Assembly (NCBI GenBank): GCA_963769045.1
Contig: CAVYKK010000009.1
Coordinates: 248,001-312,000 of the forward strand
From: Methanocella_A sp963769045
GTDB lineage: Archaea > Halobacteriota > Methanocellia > Methanocellales > Methanocellaceae
Reading direction: 5' to 3'
Length of the DNA: 64,000 nucleotides
The notes beneath the pieces are model-generated. The model was not told where the DNA came from and searched no databases. It saw only the letters and a program-made list of their open reading frames with translations. Shown piece after piece: positions 37,001-45,800 of this stretch. Position numbers and translations under genes: made by a program. Every line of letters starts with the position of its first letter. The stretch's first letter is position 1.

Positions 37001-37622
37001 GCTCGTTTCCGTCCCCTCCCTTGACCCACAGGCGTGTCTGCCGCCGGAGCGCGTCGTAGGTGCGGCGTACCGTGCGGCCCAGGCTGTCCCAGCCGAAGAC
37101 CGCGCCCCCGGCCGCGTCGTGAAGCGTCCAGCGGGTGCCGGAATCGATGCTTTCCTGCCGGATAAGGTTGCCCAGCATGTCGTAGTCGTACTTCATCACC
37201 GGGCGATCCAGCGCATCCCGGATCTCGCGCAGGTTGCCTTCGAGGTCCGCCATGGCACGCGTCTTGTATTTGCCCCCTTTGCCGTTATCGGCCACGGTCA
37301 GGAACGTCCGGCCTGCGGGATCTGAGTAGGTGATCGACGGCGTATCGGCATGGGCCAGAGTTCTCACGGCGGCTTTCTGCCCGGGCTCCAGGCCCAGCCC
37401 GTCTTCCGGAGGGGCGAGGGGGTCGACGTTCTGCATCTGAAGCCACGTCTTCCACCCGCCGGGCTGTGGCACGGCCTGCCGGAGGTAGCCGGAAACGTAG
37501 CCCGCGATGTCCGGGTCGGTCCCCGGGTCGAAAGCGACGGTATCGTTGACGTCGAAGGCCGCCTGTTTCCAGGGGCTGAACACCGTCTTCTCATAGGTAT
37601 GGTTCGGGTGTAGCACGGCCAC
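34074..37622 (-). CDS. Tc toxin subunit C: RHS shell with variable C-terminal domain
   Basis: 1182 residues from the GTG at 37622, but homologous sequence in the same frame extends to about 37805 (including SGWTIFNNKGKPVRQYEPFF) without a start codon. It is therefore really the continuation of TcB through a one-base shift. Residues 1 to about 845 are RHS/YD repeats (LRETDGN-like units, YDYDMLGNLIRQESI) that build the hollow cocoon. The core ends YYYGARYYAPWLGQWVSFDP then ENSPVSKIDDDG, the place of aspartic autoproteolysis in TcC/RHS proteins. The last ~335 residues are unrelated to the shell and should be the enclosed cargo. It is separated from TcA-N by 57 bases. Confidence 0.88.
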   Translation of the reverse strand: MAVLHPNHTYEKTVFSPWKQAAFDVNDTVAFDPGTDPDIAGYVSGYLRQAVPQPGGWKTWLQMQNVDPLAPPEDGLGLEPGQKAAVRTLAHADTPSITYSDPAGRTFLTVADNGKGGKYKTRAMADLEGNLREIRDALDRPVMKYDYDMLGNLIRQESIDSGTRWTLHDAAGGAVFGWDSLGRTVRRTYDALRRQTRLWVKGGDGNEQLAELVMYGEMHPDSDPSGGNPAPQSLNLRGRAFLVLDGAGAVVNCTTSPLTGTSEAYDFKGNLLRSTRRCAKEYRQRPDWKFFDDCLDRAIAGRQSAISLEPDALTALLADLEAALEPEGFTGSTSYDALNRPVQSIAPHSDCTGAGLNVIQSAYNDAGLLERVDVWPGLDVEPAGLLDPATASRHVITGVDYDAKGQRELVTYGNGAKTMYDYDPDMFRLVGLHTSRGTGFPDDCQMTGRYADPSRSCQKPGDGPCGVQNISYTYDPAGNIVHIRDDALQTIYFSGSVIRPESDYSYDALYRLSRASGREHIGSAETPWPSWGDDGRTFRQQIGDSRLMRNYTEKYSYDQAGNFERVDHKACTGNGTNPNNWIRTFSQEPDQAAPGKKKSNRLVSCTVGSETENFTFDAHGNMTSIPHLPVMSWDFMDQLQAACKDKDGRCIVYFTYDAGGQRVRKVVEQEGRPLNERIYVGSFEVYRKYAGIGADPVLERESLRVTDEGQCVALIDTKTIDKKNPDVTLPETLVRYQLGNHLGSAALELDERAGVISYEEYYPYGSTSYQAVRSNQSGSVEVSTKRYRYTGKERDEETGLYYYGARYYAPWLGQWVSFDPDLGNLPVSPYAYCENSPVSKIDDDGLVPKPILKRSDLVLTNEHTANKSQNPGKAVDADNLTHYTARDNSFKGTKSEGPRPAAVKVDLKAAKGTKGEMKAAQDMLKGSYADTVELNELWNESSTNQCTGKPRAYSPSASDFNKAFLDKSNAKVRLLTYFYRLANIKVNPETGERYIDFKVSARAEFWRDVLAGDLPMPDKAPPRVKDAYAKILQMLSSKGSKGSKGESGSVSTNTALGMAGMALLAYSLYQTGVALNNAREQSLREGSDKPLQDEIIRQGAAWGVGIAATEALGMALKGTCLGAEVGGPWGAAGGFLLGLGVGFVASYAGYQAADKYIELRDADPVESWNQGFLQNFVNQAGW

Positions 37623-37806
37623 GGCGCGGCCGACAGGGTCATAGAACAGGACAGAGCTAACCCCTGCGGCTTTTCCGAACCTGTACTCGTGGGTGTCGTC
37701 GAAGAAGGGCTCGTATTGCCGGACAGGCTTGCCCTTATTATTGAAGATCGTCCAGCCGCTGGCAATCCATCGGGAGCTTGCGGCAGCGCCGTTGACCGGC
37801 CCGGGC

Positions 37807-40800
37807 TCAGCCGGGCATTTTCTTCTGGATTTCCCGCCCGAATCCGTCGGAGTAAGAGAAGCTCACCCGCACCTCCCGTCCGCCCGCCGGGACAGGGTCA
37901 CTCATGTGGGTTTCCCCCGCGATGCTTGCCACGTAAGGCGGCCTGCCGGGGTCTCCGGTCCGGAAGTACCGGCCCCGCTCGTAGACGACGTAGCTGGTAG
38001 CTGTCCCTAACAGGCCAGCCGCCTGGTTTCCGGGGTCGGCGAAGAACGCGTCGATCCGGTCCTGCGGAAGGTCCGTCTCGACACCACCGATCGAGTCCCC
38101 CTCGCCGCCCTTATGGATGGCGGTGGCCACGACCTGCCCGAGGGCGTCGAACAGGGCTTCGCTGACGGTCCCGTTGGGGTCGGTAACCGCGGACGGCAGC
38201 ATCACCCGGTAATCGTTCCGGGCCGACATCGTATTGCCGAGCGGGTCACAGGTGCCGACCACGAGAAGGCAGTAATTTTTATCGGGATCAGTCTCGTCGC
38301 TGTCGTAGGCAACGCTGGTCCGGTTGCCGTGCGGGTCCTCGAAACGGTGGGGCAGGTAGAAATGCCTGCCTGCAAAATCCAGTTCCTGCCGGGGATTGTC
38401 GCCAGCTTCCGGGCTATAGTAAACCCGCCCCGACGGGGCCCACCAGAGATCGCCGGGATCGTCCGCCGGAAACAGGGTGTCCGACTGGTAGTCCCGGGCG
38501 GACTTATAGACCTGGCTTAAAAGATAACGCCCCGTGTCGCACAACAGTGCCTTGCGGTCACCCAGGAGGTCCTCCGGGGGGCCCTGATCAGACGGCCGTC
38601 TGTAAACCGCATCGAGCAGGCCGGGCGTAAACGCGAGCCGGTACGATTCGCCGGGAAGCGCCCGCGACTCCAGCTTTCCCAGGCCGAGAAGCCCGCTCAG
38701 CCCGTCGGCGCGATAGAGCGCCCTGGCGTGCCCCATCAGCCGCCGCTGGCGGGGCTTTAGCGCGGGATCGGCCCCCGAACCGGCCTCCGCGTCAAAGCGA
38801 AGCTGCACCTTCCCGTTTATGCGCTCAACCTGTCCGTCCTTCAGAACCAGGAAATCTTCCGGGCGATAACGTGCCTGCGAAGCAGGCCTTATGAAGCCAG
38901 TCAGCTCGTAGGTGCGCGATTCGCAGGGAAGCGGCGTACGGTAGTCGTCGGCCCCATCGACATCATTGGACACCATGCTTTCCGTATAGGTGATAAGCGA
39001 GGTCGTCTGCATCACCGGGTCGTCGCCGTCCAGATCGGAGTCTGCCTGTCGCCGCCCGTACGCAATGGCCACGGATTTGGTCACGTTGCCGAACTCGTCG
39101 GCCTCGAGCGTCATCGCGTGAGAGACCCGCGGGTCGTCCGGGTTGCGCTCGTGGTAGTATTCTAACGTCTCCCGCGGCTGAACCAGAAATACCCCGTGCA
39201 GGCCGGGGCCCGCGTGCTGCAGGAGCCGGACCTCGTGGTTATTTTCGGTAATCTTGTAGGGAATGGCTTCTTTATCCGTGCCGTCCCGGGCGAAGACCTC
39301 CTGCCGCAGGACCGACCTCTTGAGTGCCCTGCACGCTTCCCGCTCTTCCCCGGCCGTCAGGCCTTCGGGCAACACCGTGTCCGGTAAAAGCGTCCGCAGA
39401 AACGCGTCGAGCGCGCTGTCATAGCCCGGATCATCCGGGCCGGGTGCGCCGTAATATTCGCTGGCCGCGCGGCGGCTGATCGCCGCTCCCTGCAGGTACG
39501 CGCCGGTATGGTACCAGGTCTTTGTCAGCACGGGCGGGACGCCGGACGCTGCGTCGACGTTCGCCGGGTCCGGGAACGCGTCGGAGCCGCTCAGGGCCGC
39601 ATACTCGTCCGTGTCCAGCTGCTCGACCATCCCGAATCCCCGGAACTCCCGCTCGACGCCGTCGTAGTGGCCATGATGGTATTTGTACTGCGTCACGAAC
39701 AGGTTCCGGCTGATCCGGTCGTACGTCTCGACTCGCGTCACCACGTGGACCGGGAACGGCAGCCGGGTGACCCACGGCGTTCCCGCCGCCCTGTCGGCCA
39801 GGTAGAAAGCGGTCGACGTGCCGTACTCGATGACGGTCTCCGCGCCCGTGTTGTTCGTCACTCCGGTGAGCAAGTAGGGCTTCCGTTCGCCCATAAGCCG
39901 TATGTACGAAATCTGGCGGGAACCCGTTTCCGGCAGGGCGGTCGACCACACCAGGCACCCGGTGCCGTTCCCGAACAGGTCGACTATGGCAACCGAGGAT
40001 AGATCGTCGACCGGCGGGAACTGCCGGAGATGCTGTGGCGCGCCCCACCGGTTCCCCGAGAGGTTGGGGTAGACGTCGACCCGGTCATGGCGCAGGTACA
40101 GGATGTCCGTCGTCCCGGACCCGTCGATGTCGGCCAGCCGGACCCGGGCCTGGCTGAAGAGGTCCGGCGCATCGAAGGCCGGGGAATTGTCCATCGTGAC
40201 CCTGGCGCCGAATTGCCCGTATCCCAGGTTAGGCCAGTAGCTGATCTCCCCGTTGCGTATCCGGACGATATCGCTCAGCCCGTCGCCGCTCATGTCGGCG
40301 AGGTAGACCGACTGCGTGCCGTCCGCGAAGATCAGCCGCGGCCCCTTCTCCTCGCTCCCGGGAAGGTATACCTTCTCCGACGGGCCGAACCCGGCCCGGC
40401 CAAGCGAAGGATACCAGGTCAGCGCCTCGCCCCCGGCGACCAGCACGTCGCCGAGGCCGTCACCGGTGAGATCGACGTACCTGAGGCCGGGATCGTCCCA
40501 CCGGATGCCGGGCAGGGAAGGGAACGGCGTGAAGGGGTCCCAGCCCCCGTCGATCGTCCGCTCGTAGAAACCGTTTACCGGGGCGTCCAGCCTGACGAGG
40601 TCCAGCTTTCCCGCGCCTGCCAGGTCCATCAGCAGCTGCCGCCCACGGCCGATGTCGGCGGTCGAAGGCACGGATGCCACCGGCCGGGTCGCGCCGAGCC
40701 GGCCCTCTCCGAGGTTGGGCTTATAATACCAGGCTTCGCCCTGCTCCGTGAGGATGCCGGAAATGCCGTCGCCGTCCAGGTCGACCCACCGGTAGCGATC

Positions 40801-42033
40801 GTTGTCCAGGCCGACGGGGAGGTTTTCCAGGCTCCCGGGGTCCAGCACCTCGACCGTATCCCGGAGGACCGCCTCGGAATACTTGAACCTGACCGGGGGC
40901 AGCGACTCTTTTACGTATGCCCCGTCCTTTCGCTTATAGCCGGACTCCGCGACGGACTCCACGAAGGAAGCGACCGGGCTTTCCCGGTAGGCCAGATCCA
41001 TCGAGCGGACGAGATAGTCGGGTATGCTCAGCTCGCCCGGGAAGTGATGGAACATGAGGATGCGCCGGCACAGGCGGTACGTGCGAACCTCGAAACCCGG
41101 GCGATAGGTCGAGAACGGATCCTGACGCACCGCCCATTCCGAAACCCGCGCGGTAGTGGGCGAGCCCGGGTCGTGTTCGCCATAGTCGAACACCACCTCG
41201 AACATCCAGTCCTTGCGGCTACGCAGGTCTTCGCCTTTTTCGTACGGGCGCTTGTTGCCATAACGGACGGATTTCAGGTATCGGTTCGCGGTACGGCCTG
41301 CCTCCGCCCGGTTCCGCTCGTGAGCGCTGGCCCGGTCGACGCCGGCGGAATTTTCTTCCCCGTACTCATAAACGATGGCGTTCCCCTTATCGTCGTGGCT
41401 TTCGGAGATCAGCCAGCAGTACACGCGGCTCTTATCGGCGGGGTCGGCGATCCGGGCATTTTCGGTCCCGCCGTAGATGCTCGTGACGTTGTCTTTCGAG
41501 ATGGCCCGCCAGCAGGTTTCGCCGGTCTGCCCGTCGGTACAGCGTTCGATGCGGGCGAACAGGCCTTCCGTGCGGGGACGATATCGCCGGACGGACGGCG
41601 TACCGGTGCCCGATCCGGTCACGGGGACGAGGTCTTCCGCGCCCGACAGGATAAAGACGTCCGAGTCCCCGGCATCCGCGTAACGCGGGATACCTTTGTC
41701 GGTCTTCCGGGTGATCGCAGGCAGCGAAAGGCTCCAGCCGAGCCCGAATGCCCCGTTGCCTGCCCCGGAATCGTACGAGAGGGCCAGCTGCGGGCCAAAG
41801 CCAGAGCGCCCCGGGGTGGTGAAGATCGGGATACTGACAGACCCGGTGCCGGTTACCGGGCTGGCGGAAAATTTCTCGCCGATCCCGCGGATCGCGCCCC
41901 CGCCGCGGGGAAGCGACAGGGAGGGGATGACCCGGTTTTTCTCCGGAGGGCTATCGCCGGCTTTTACGAAGCTGTCCCTGTATGCCAGCGGATACTGATC
42001 GTTTTTCCCCGTCATCTCTCGCCCGTCCCTCAT
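37807..42033 (-). CDS. Tc toxin subunit B (SpvB, FG-GAP propeller, TcdB middle domains)
   Basis: 1408 residues, first gene of the cluster. The N-terminal SpvB-like domain (about 35-330) starts with SLSLPRGGGAIRGIGEKF and has GPQLALSYDSGAGNGAFGLG. A beta-propeller with FG-GAP-type calcium-loop repeats follows (about 400-720: DLDGDGISGI, DLTGDGLGDVLV, DMSGDGLSDIVRI, DIDGSGTTDILYL), the part that docks on TcA. The TcdB middle domains come next (about 720-1010, WVTRLPFPVHVVTRVETYD). The end, FSYSDGFGREIQKKMPG, is cut by a stop where family members continue AEPG and into RHS repeats; that continuation lies one base away in the TcC frame. B and C were therefore probably one polypeptide of about 2650 residues. 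The start could be ATG 42033 or 42015. Confidence 0.9.
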   Translation of the reverse strand: MRDGREMTGKNDQYPLAYRDSFVKAGDSPPEKNRVIPSLSLPRGGGAIRGIGEKFSASPVTGTGSVSIPIFTTPGRSGFGPQLALSYDSGAGNGAFGLGWSLSLPAITRKTDKGIPRYADAGDSDVFILSGAEDLVPVTGSGTGTPSVRRYRPRTEGLFARIERCTDGQTGETCWRAISKDNVTSIYGGTENARIADPADKSRVYCWLISESHDDKGNAIVYEYGEENSAGVDRASAHERNRAEAGRTANRYLKSVRYGNKRPYEKGEDLRSRKDWMFEVVFDYGEHDPGSPTTARVSEWAVRQDPFSTYRPGFEVRTYRLCRRILMFHHFPGELSIPDYLVRSMDLAYRESPVASFVESVAESGYKRKDGAYVKESLPPVRFKYSEAVLRDTVEVLDPGSLENLPVGLDNDRYRWVDLDGDGISGILTEQGEAWYYKPNLGEGRLGATRPVASVPSTADIGRGRQLLMDLAGAGKLDLVRLDAPVNGFYERTIDGGWDPFTPFPSLPGIRWDDPGLRYVDLTGDGLGDVLVAGGEALTWYPSLGRAGFGPSEKVYLPGSEEKGPRLIFADGTQSVYLADMSGDGLSDIVRIRNGEISYWPNLGYGQFGARVTMDNSPAFDAPDLFSQARVRLADIDGSGTTDILYLRHDRVDVYPNLSGNRWGAPQHLRQFPPVDDLSSVAIVDLFGNGTGCLVWSTALPETGSRQISYIRLMGERKPYLLTGVTNNTGAETVIEYGTSTAFYLADRAAGTPWVTRLPFPVHVVTRVETYDRISRNLFVTQYKYHHGHYDGVEREFRGFGMVEQLDTDEYAALSGSDAFPDPANVDAASGVPPVLTKTWYHTGAYLQGAAISRRAASEYYGAPGPDDPGYDSALDAFLRTLLPDTVLPEGLTAGEEREACRALKRSVLRQEVFARDGTDKEAIPYKITENNHEVRLLQHAGPGLHGVFLVQPRETLEYYHERNPDDPRVSHAMTLEADEFGNVTKSVAIAYGRRQADSDLDGDDPVMQTTSLITYTESMVSNDVDGADDYRTPLPCESRTYELTGFIRPASQARYRPEDFLVLKDGQVERINGKVQLRFDAEAGSGADPALKPRQRRLMGHARALYRADGLSGLLGLGKLESRALPGESYRLAFTPGLLDAVYRRPSDQGPPEDLLGDRKALLCDTGRYLLSQVYKSARDYQSDTLFPADDPGDLWWAPSGRVYYSPEAGDNPRQELDFAGRHFYLPHRFEDPHGNRTSVAYDSDETDPDKNYCLLVVGTCDPLGNTMSARNDYRVMLPSAVTDPNGTVSEALFDALGQVVATAIHKGGEGDSIGGVETDLPQDRIDAFFADPGNQAAGLLGTATSYVVYERGRYFRTGDPGRPPYVASIAGETHMSDPVPAGGREVRVSFSYSDGFGREIQKKMPG

Positions 42034-42199
42034 GCAGATTTACCAGTCAGACTGTGCCGATCCATACGCAACTAACGATACCGATGACCAGAAGCGGCAC
42101 AATCGCAGCGGGTAATTCCAGAGATGCCAGCCCCGATAAGCCCCATTGCCTTAGCCCCGTCCCATACCGTTTTTATGCCTGACACCATTTTTCAGGCTT

Positions 42200-42218
42200 T
42201 AATTTTATAATAAGCACA
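42200..42218 (-). promoter_or_regulatory. candidate promoter of the Tc operon
   Basis: The minus strand reads ttattataaaattaaagcc, the best TATA-like element upstream of TcB. It would give a 5' leader of about 140 bases. No clear operator is visible. Confidence 0.35.
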
Positions 42219-42406
42219 TGGTCAGTAATAAATGTTATGGACAGAGGCTGTTACCGGACCGAATAATAATGATTTGGCGTTTATGCCATCCCATCAGATA
42301 CAGGGATATGGCGACACGCGCCGGCCAGGCTCATGGCTCTCGATGTCGGGATAAGGCCTGCGGCCTTAACGAAGGCCGTAAAATGAATGCCGCGAGCGGC
42401 GATAAA

Positions 42407-42628
42407 TCATTTGCTTTCGGTCGTTCGATCGATGCCGGCGTATTCGCCTTCCCTGATAAGCCCGGCCAGCTGATAAACGGGGACCTTGACCGCATCTTTC
42501 CGGGTGCCGATGCCGGGCTCCTTCTGGATGGGCTCAATGCATTTCAGGGTATAGTCGTCGAATACGAATTCATGGCAGACTCCAAAAAATATATATAAAG
42601 AAAAAATTAGTAATACTAAGAATTTCAT
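42407..42628 (-). CDS. small putative secreted protein upstream of the Tc operon
   Basis: 73 residues beginning with a strong hydrophobic signal-like segment (MKFLVLLIFSLYIFFGVCH) and followed by a charged 50-residue tail with one further cysteine. A gaggt stretch about 10 bases before the ATG could be the ribosome-binding site. It points the same way as the Tc genes but is 370 bases upstream. A competing frame on the plus strand (42218-42598) has no such features. I do not recognise a family, and it may not be a gene. Confidence 0.4.
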   Translation of the reverse strand: MKFLVLLIFSLYIFFGVCHEFVFDDYTLKCIEPIQKEPGIGTRKDAVKVPVYQLAGLIREGEYAGIDRTTESK

Positions 42629-42825
42629 ACTGATGACGACCTCATTGAGAGAAACGCGTCAGGCGTCCCTGTATGCCGAAGCTTGATCGAGGCTATTCTA
42701 TGACAGTTGGTATAACTAGCCCGGAGGGCTAAGAAATTGTACTAACAGGCATTTGCTAAAGGCTGGGAAATCGGCCAGTCCATGCCCATCAGCATGTCAC
42801 TATTCGAACGTACGGAGACAGCATA

Positions 42826-45800
42826 ATGGTTCTCTCGAACTACGAAAACCTGGAAAAGATATTCGAAGGGTCCGGCACGATTATTTATAAAGCATCCGAC
42901 AAAGAGAGACCCGGCCGGCTGGTCACTATCAAGCTGCTGAAAGGCGGCAGCCTGTCCGAATATAAAAAGGCCCGGTTCAGCCAGAAGATCGAGCATCTCA
43001 AGGTGCTGAACGACCTGTCGTTGATTACGCCGTTGATGGTCAGCGAAAAAGACGGTTCCCATTACATAATACAGGACTACTTTGACGGCATCCCCCTCGA
43101 TAAGCTGACACAAGCGAATAAGGCCGTTTCATTAAATGCGTTTTTCACTATAGCCTGTAACCTGGCATCTGCCCTTGAAAAGGTGCAGGATGCAGGCATC
43201 ATCCATGGCGGCGTCAAGCCGCACAACATACTGGTCAATCCCGACACACTCGAAATCCGGCTGATTGACTTCATCAGCGTCCTGGACGTCAGGGAGGTCA
43301 GCCATTTCATTTACAATCCCGAATTCATCAGAGGGACCCTGGCCTATGCCTCGCCGGAGCAGACGGGCCGCATCAATCACCGGGTGGTCTTCTCTTCCGA
43401 CCTCTATTCCCTGGGAATCATTTTCTATGAGATGCTGACCGGCAATCTGCCGTTCTATTCCGAAGACCCTCTCGAACTAATCCATTCCCATCTCGCGGAA
43501 AATACTCCTCCGGTACATGAGCTGAAACGCGATATCCCGGTCGTATTAAGCAACATCATCGCCAAATTGATGTCCAAGGAGCCCGAAAAACGCTACCAGA
43601 GCGCAAGCGGACTGCTTGCGGACCTTGCCAGGTGCCGGGATGAGTATGCCGCCAGCGGGACGATACTGGAATTTCCCCTGGAAAGCGGCGTGTCAGCCGA
43701 CAGGGTGATATTCATATCCAGGATGGTGGGCCGCGACCTCGAAGCCAGAATGATCCTGGACGAATATGACCGGGTCGTCGAAGGGCAGTTTCGCTCAGTG
43801 TTCGTCTCCGGCCTGTCAGGCATCGGAAAAACGCGCCTGATACAGGAGCTTCAGACGCCCATCGTGAAGCACAGGGGCTACTTTACTTCCGGAAAATTCG
43901 ACGTTTACCAGAAAAATATCCCTTATAGTTCCCTCATCCAGGCATTCAGGAATCTGATGCGCACCTTTCTGACCGAAAGCGACGAACGGGTCGGGCTCTG
44001 GAAAAACCGGATTTTGAAGGCGGTGGGGAAGAACGGCAGGGTCCTGATCGAGGTCATCCCGGAGCTGGAAGCGCTCATAGGGCCGCAGCCAGAGGTCCCG
44101 GTACTGCCCCCGATCGAATCGATGAACCGGTTCCACGATGTCTTCGACAAATTCCTGGGCTGCCTGGCGAGCAAAGAGAGCCCCCTGATCCTGTTTATCG
44201 ACGATCTCCAGTGGTGCGATTCGGCGTCCTTCGACTTCCTGGCCAACGTGTTCAACAATTACGCGGACCACCCCCACCTGTTCTTTTTGGGAGCCTATCG
44301 CCATAACGAGGTGGACCCAAGCCATCCGTTATCCAGGCTGATTCGCAATGCAGTAGAGACCAGACAACCATTGAAAGAGATCCGCCTGAGCCCCTTAAAG
44401 CCCGAGCACTGCCACGAGATGGTTTCCTACATTCTTGACTGTCCGCCCCAGCAAAGCAAGGCCCTGGCGGATTTCATCACCAATTTGAGCGAAGGCAATC
44501 CTCTTTTTGTCAGCGAGAGCCTCTCTTATCTTTATAGCGAAAGCCTCCTGTATCTGGATGAAGACAGGCAATGGCAATGGAACATCGAAAAGGTCCGCGA
44601 GTCCCATATGCCTACCACGGTCGTCGCATTATTCAGCTCTAAGCTCAGGAAGTTCGACCCGGACCTGATCAGCCTGCTCGAATATTGCGCCTGCATGGGG
44701 AACACCTTTTCTCCGGACGAGCTGGCGTCGGTCAAAGGGATCACGCTCCTGGAAACGTTCAAGATGCTCAAGCCGGTCCTCGGACAGGGGCTGCTGATCG
44801 AAAACAAGAACCAGCTGCAGTTTATCCACGACAAAGTCCAGGAAGCGACACTTTCCGCTATCCCGGCAGAGAGACGGCGTAGAATCCACTGGCAGGTCGG
44901 CAACCACCTGCTTCGGGCAATCCATGAAGGCGCCGACATTGAAAAACAGGATAACCTGTTTACTATCGTTTCACATCTCAACATGGGGAAGGAAAACGAG
45001 ATCGACTCTAAAACATCGTATGTCCTGAGCGACATTAACTACCATGCCGGCAACAAGGCCCTGGATTCCCTGGCTACGGAGGCGGCAAACGAATATTTTA
45101 AGTTCGCGAGAGATCTCCTGCCCGATGACTGCTGGAGTAAAGGGCACTACGAGCGTACTTTCAAGATATTCCAGAAAGCGGCCAAGACCGAGCTGATGTG
45201 CGGCAAATACGAGAACTCGGAAAGGCTGCTCAACTACCTGCTGGACCACGCCAGGACCGATATGGACAAGGCGGAATGCCTGGCAGAACAGACGACATCG
45301 CTGTCGTCCGTCGGCAATTTCAACAAGGCCGTCGAGACGGCAAACCGGGGGCTGGCATATTTCAGTAAGTCCATCCCGGACGATGCGGAAAAGGCGGACA
45401 CGAAAAGAAAAGCCCTGATGGAGGAAATCGCTTCAGAAAAGATCGATGTCTGGGATACTATCCTGAATATGCCATTCACCAGAGACCGGAAGAGCAAGAT
45501 CGAGCTTTCCTTCTACAGCGAGCTTATCCCTGACCTGTACATGTCGGGGCTCGTGCCGCAGCTTTACCTCTCGGCGGCGCAATCGACCCGGCACTGTCTC
45601 GCGGGCGGCATGGACGAGTCAGTCATTTACTCGTTCAGCATCATGGGGCTGCAGAAAGGCGAAGAGGGCGACTTCGAGCAGGCGTTCAGGTACGAGGACC
45701 TGGCCCGCGAGCTGTCGGCCAAATACCCCAACACGTTCGGCGCCACAAGGGGGATGAACGGCATCGTGTGGTGCAACATGCACTCGCGGAGCCACCCGAG

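Noticed and set aside
40030..42075. 681-codon plus-strand open frame opposite TcB
   Set aside because: Composition-driven shadow of the GC-rich TcB gene; the translation has no domain character, while the minus strand has clear SpvB and FG-GAP motifs.
42218..42598. 126-codon plus-strand frame upstream of the giant kinase
   Set aside because: No signal, domain or ribosome-binding site; the opposite strand holds a more plausible small secreted protein.
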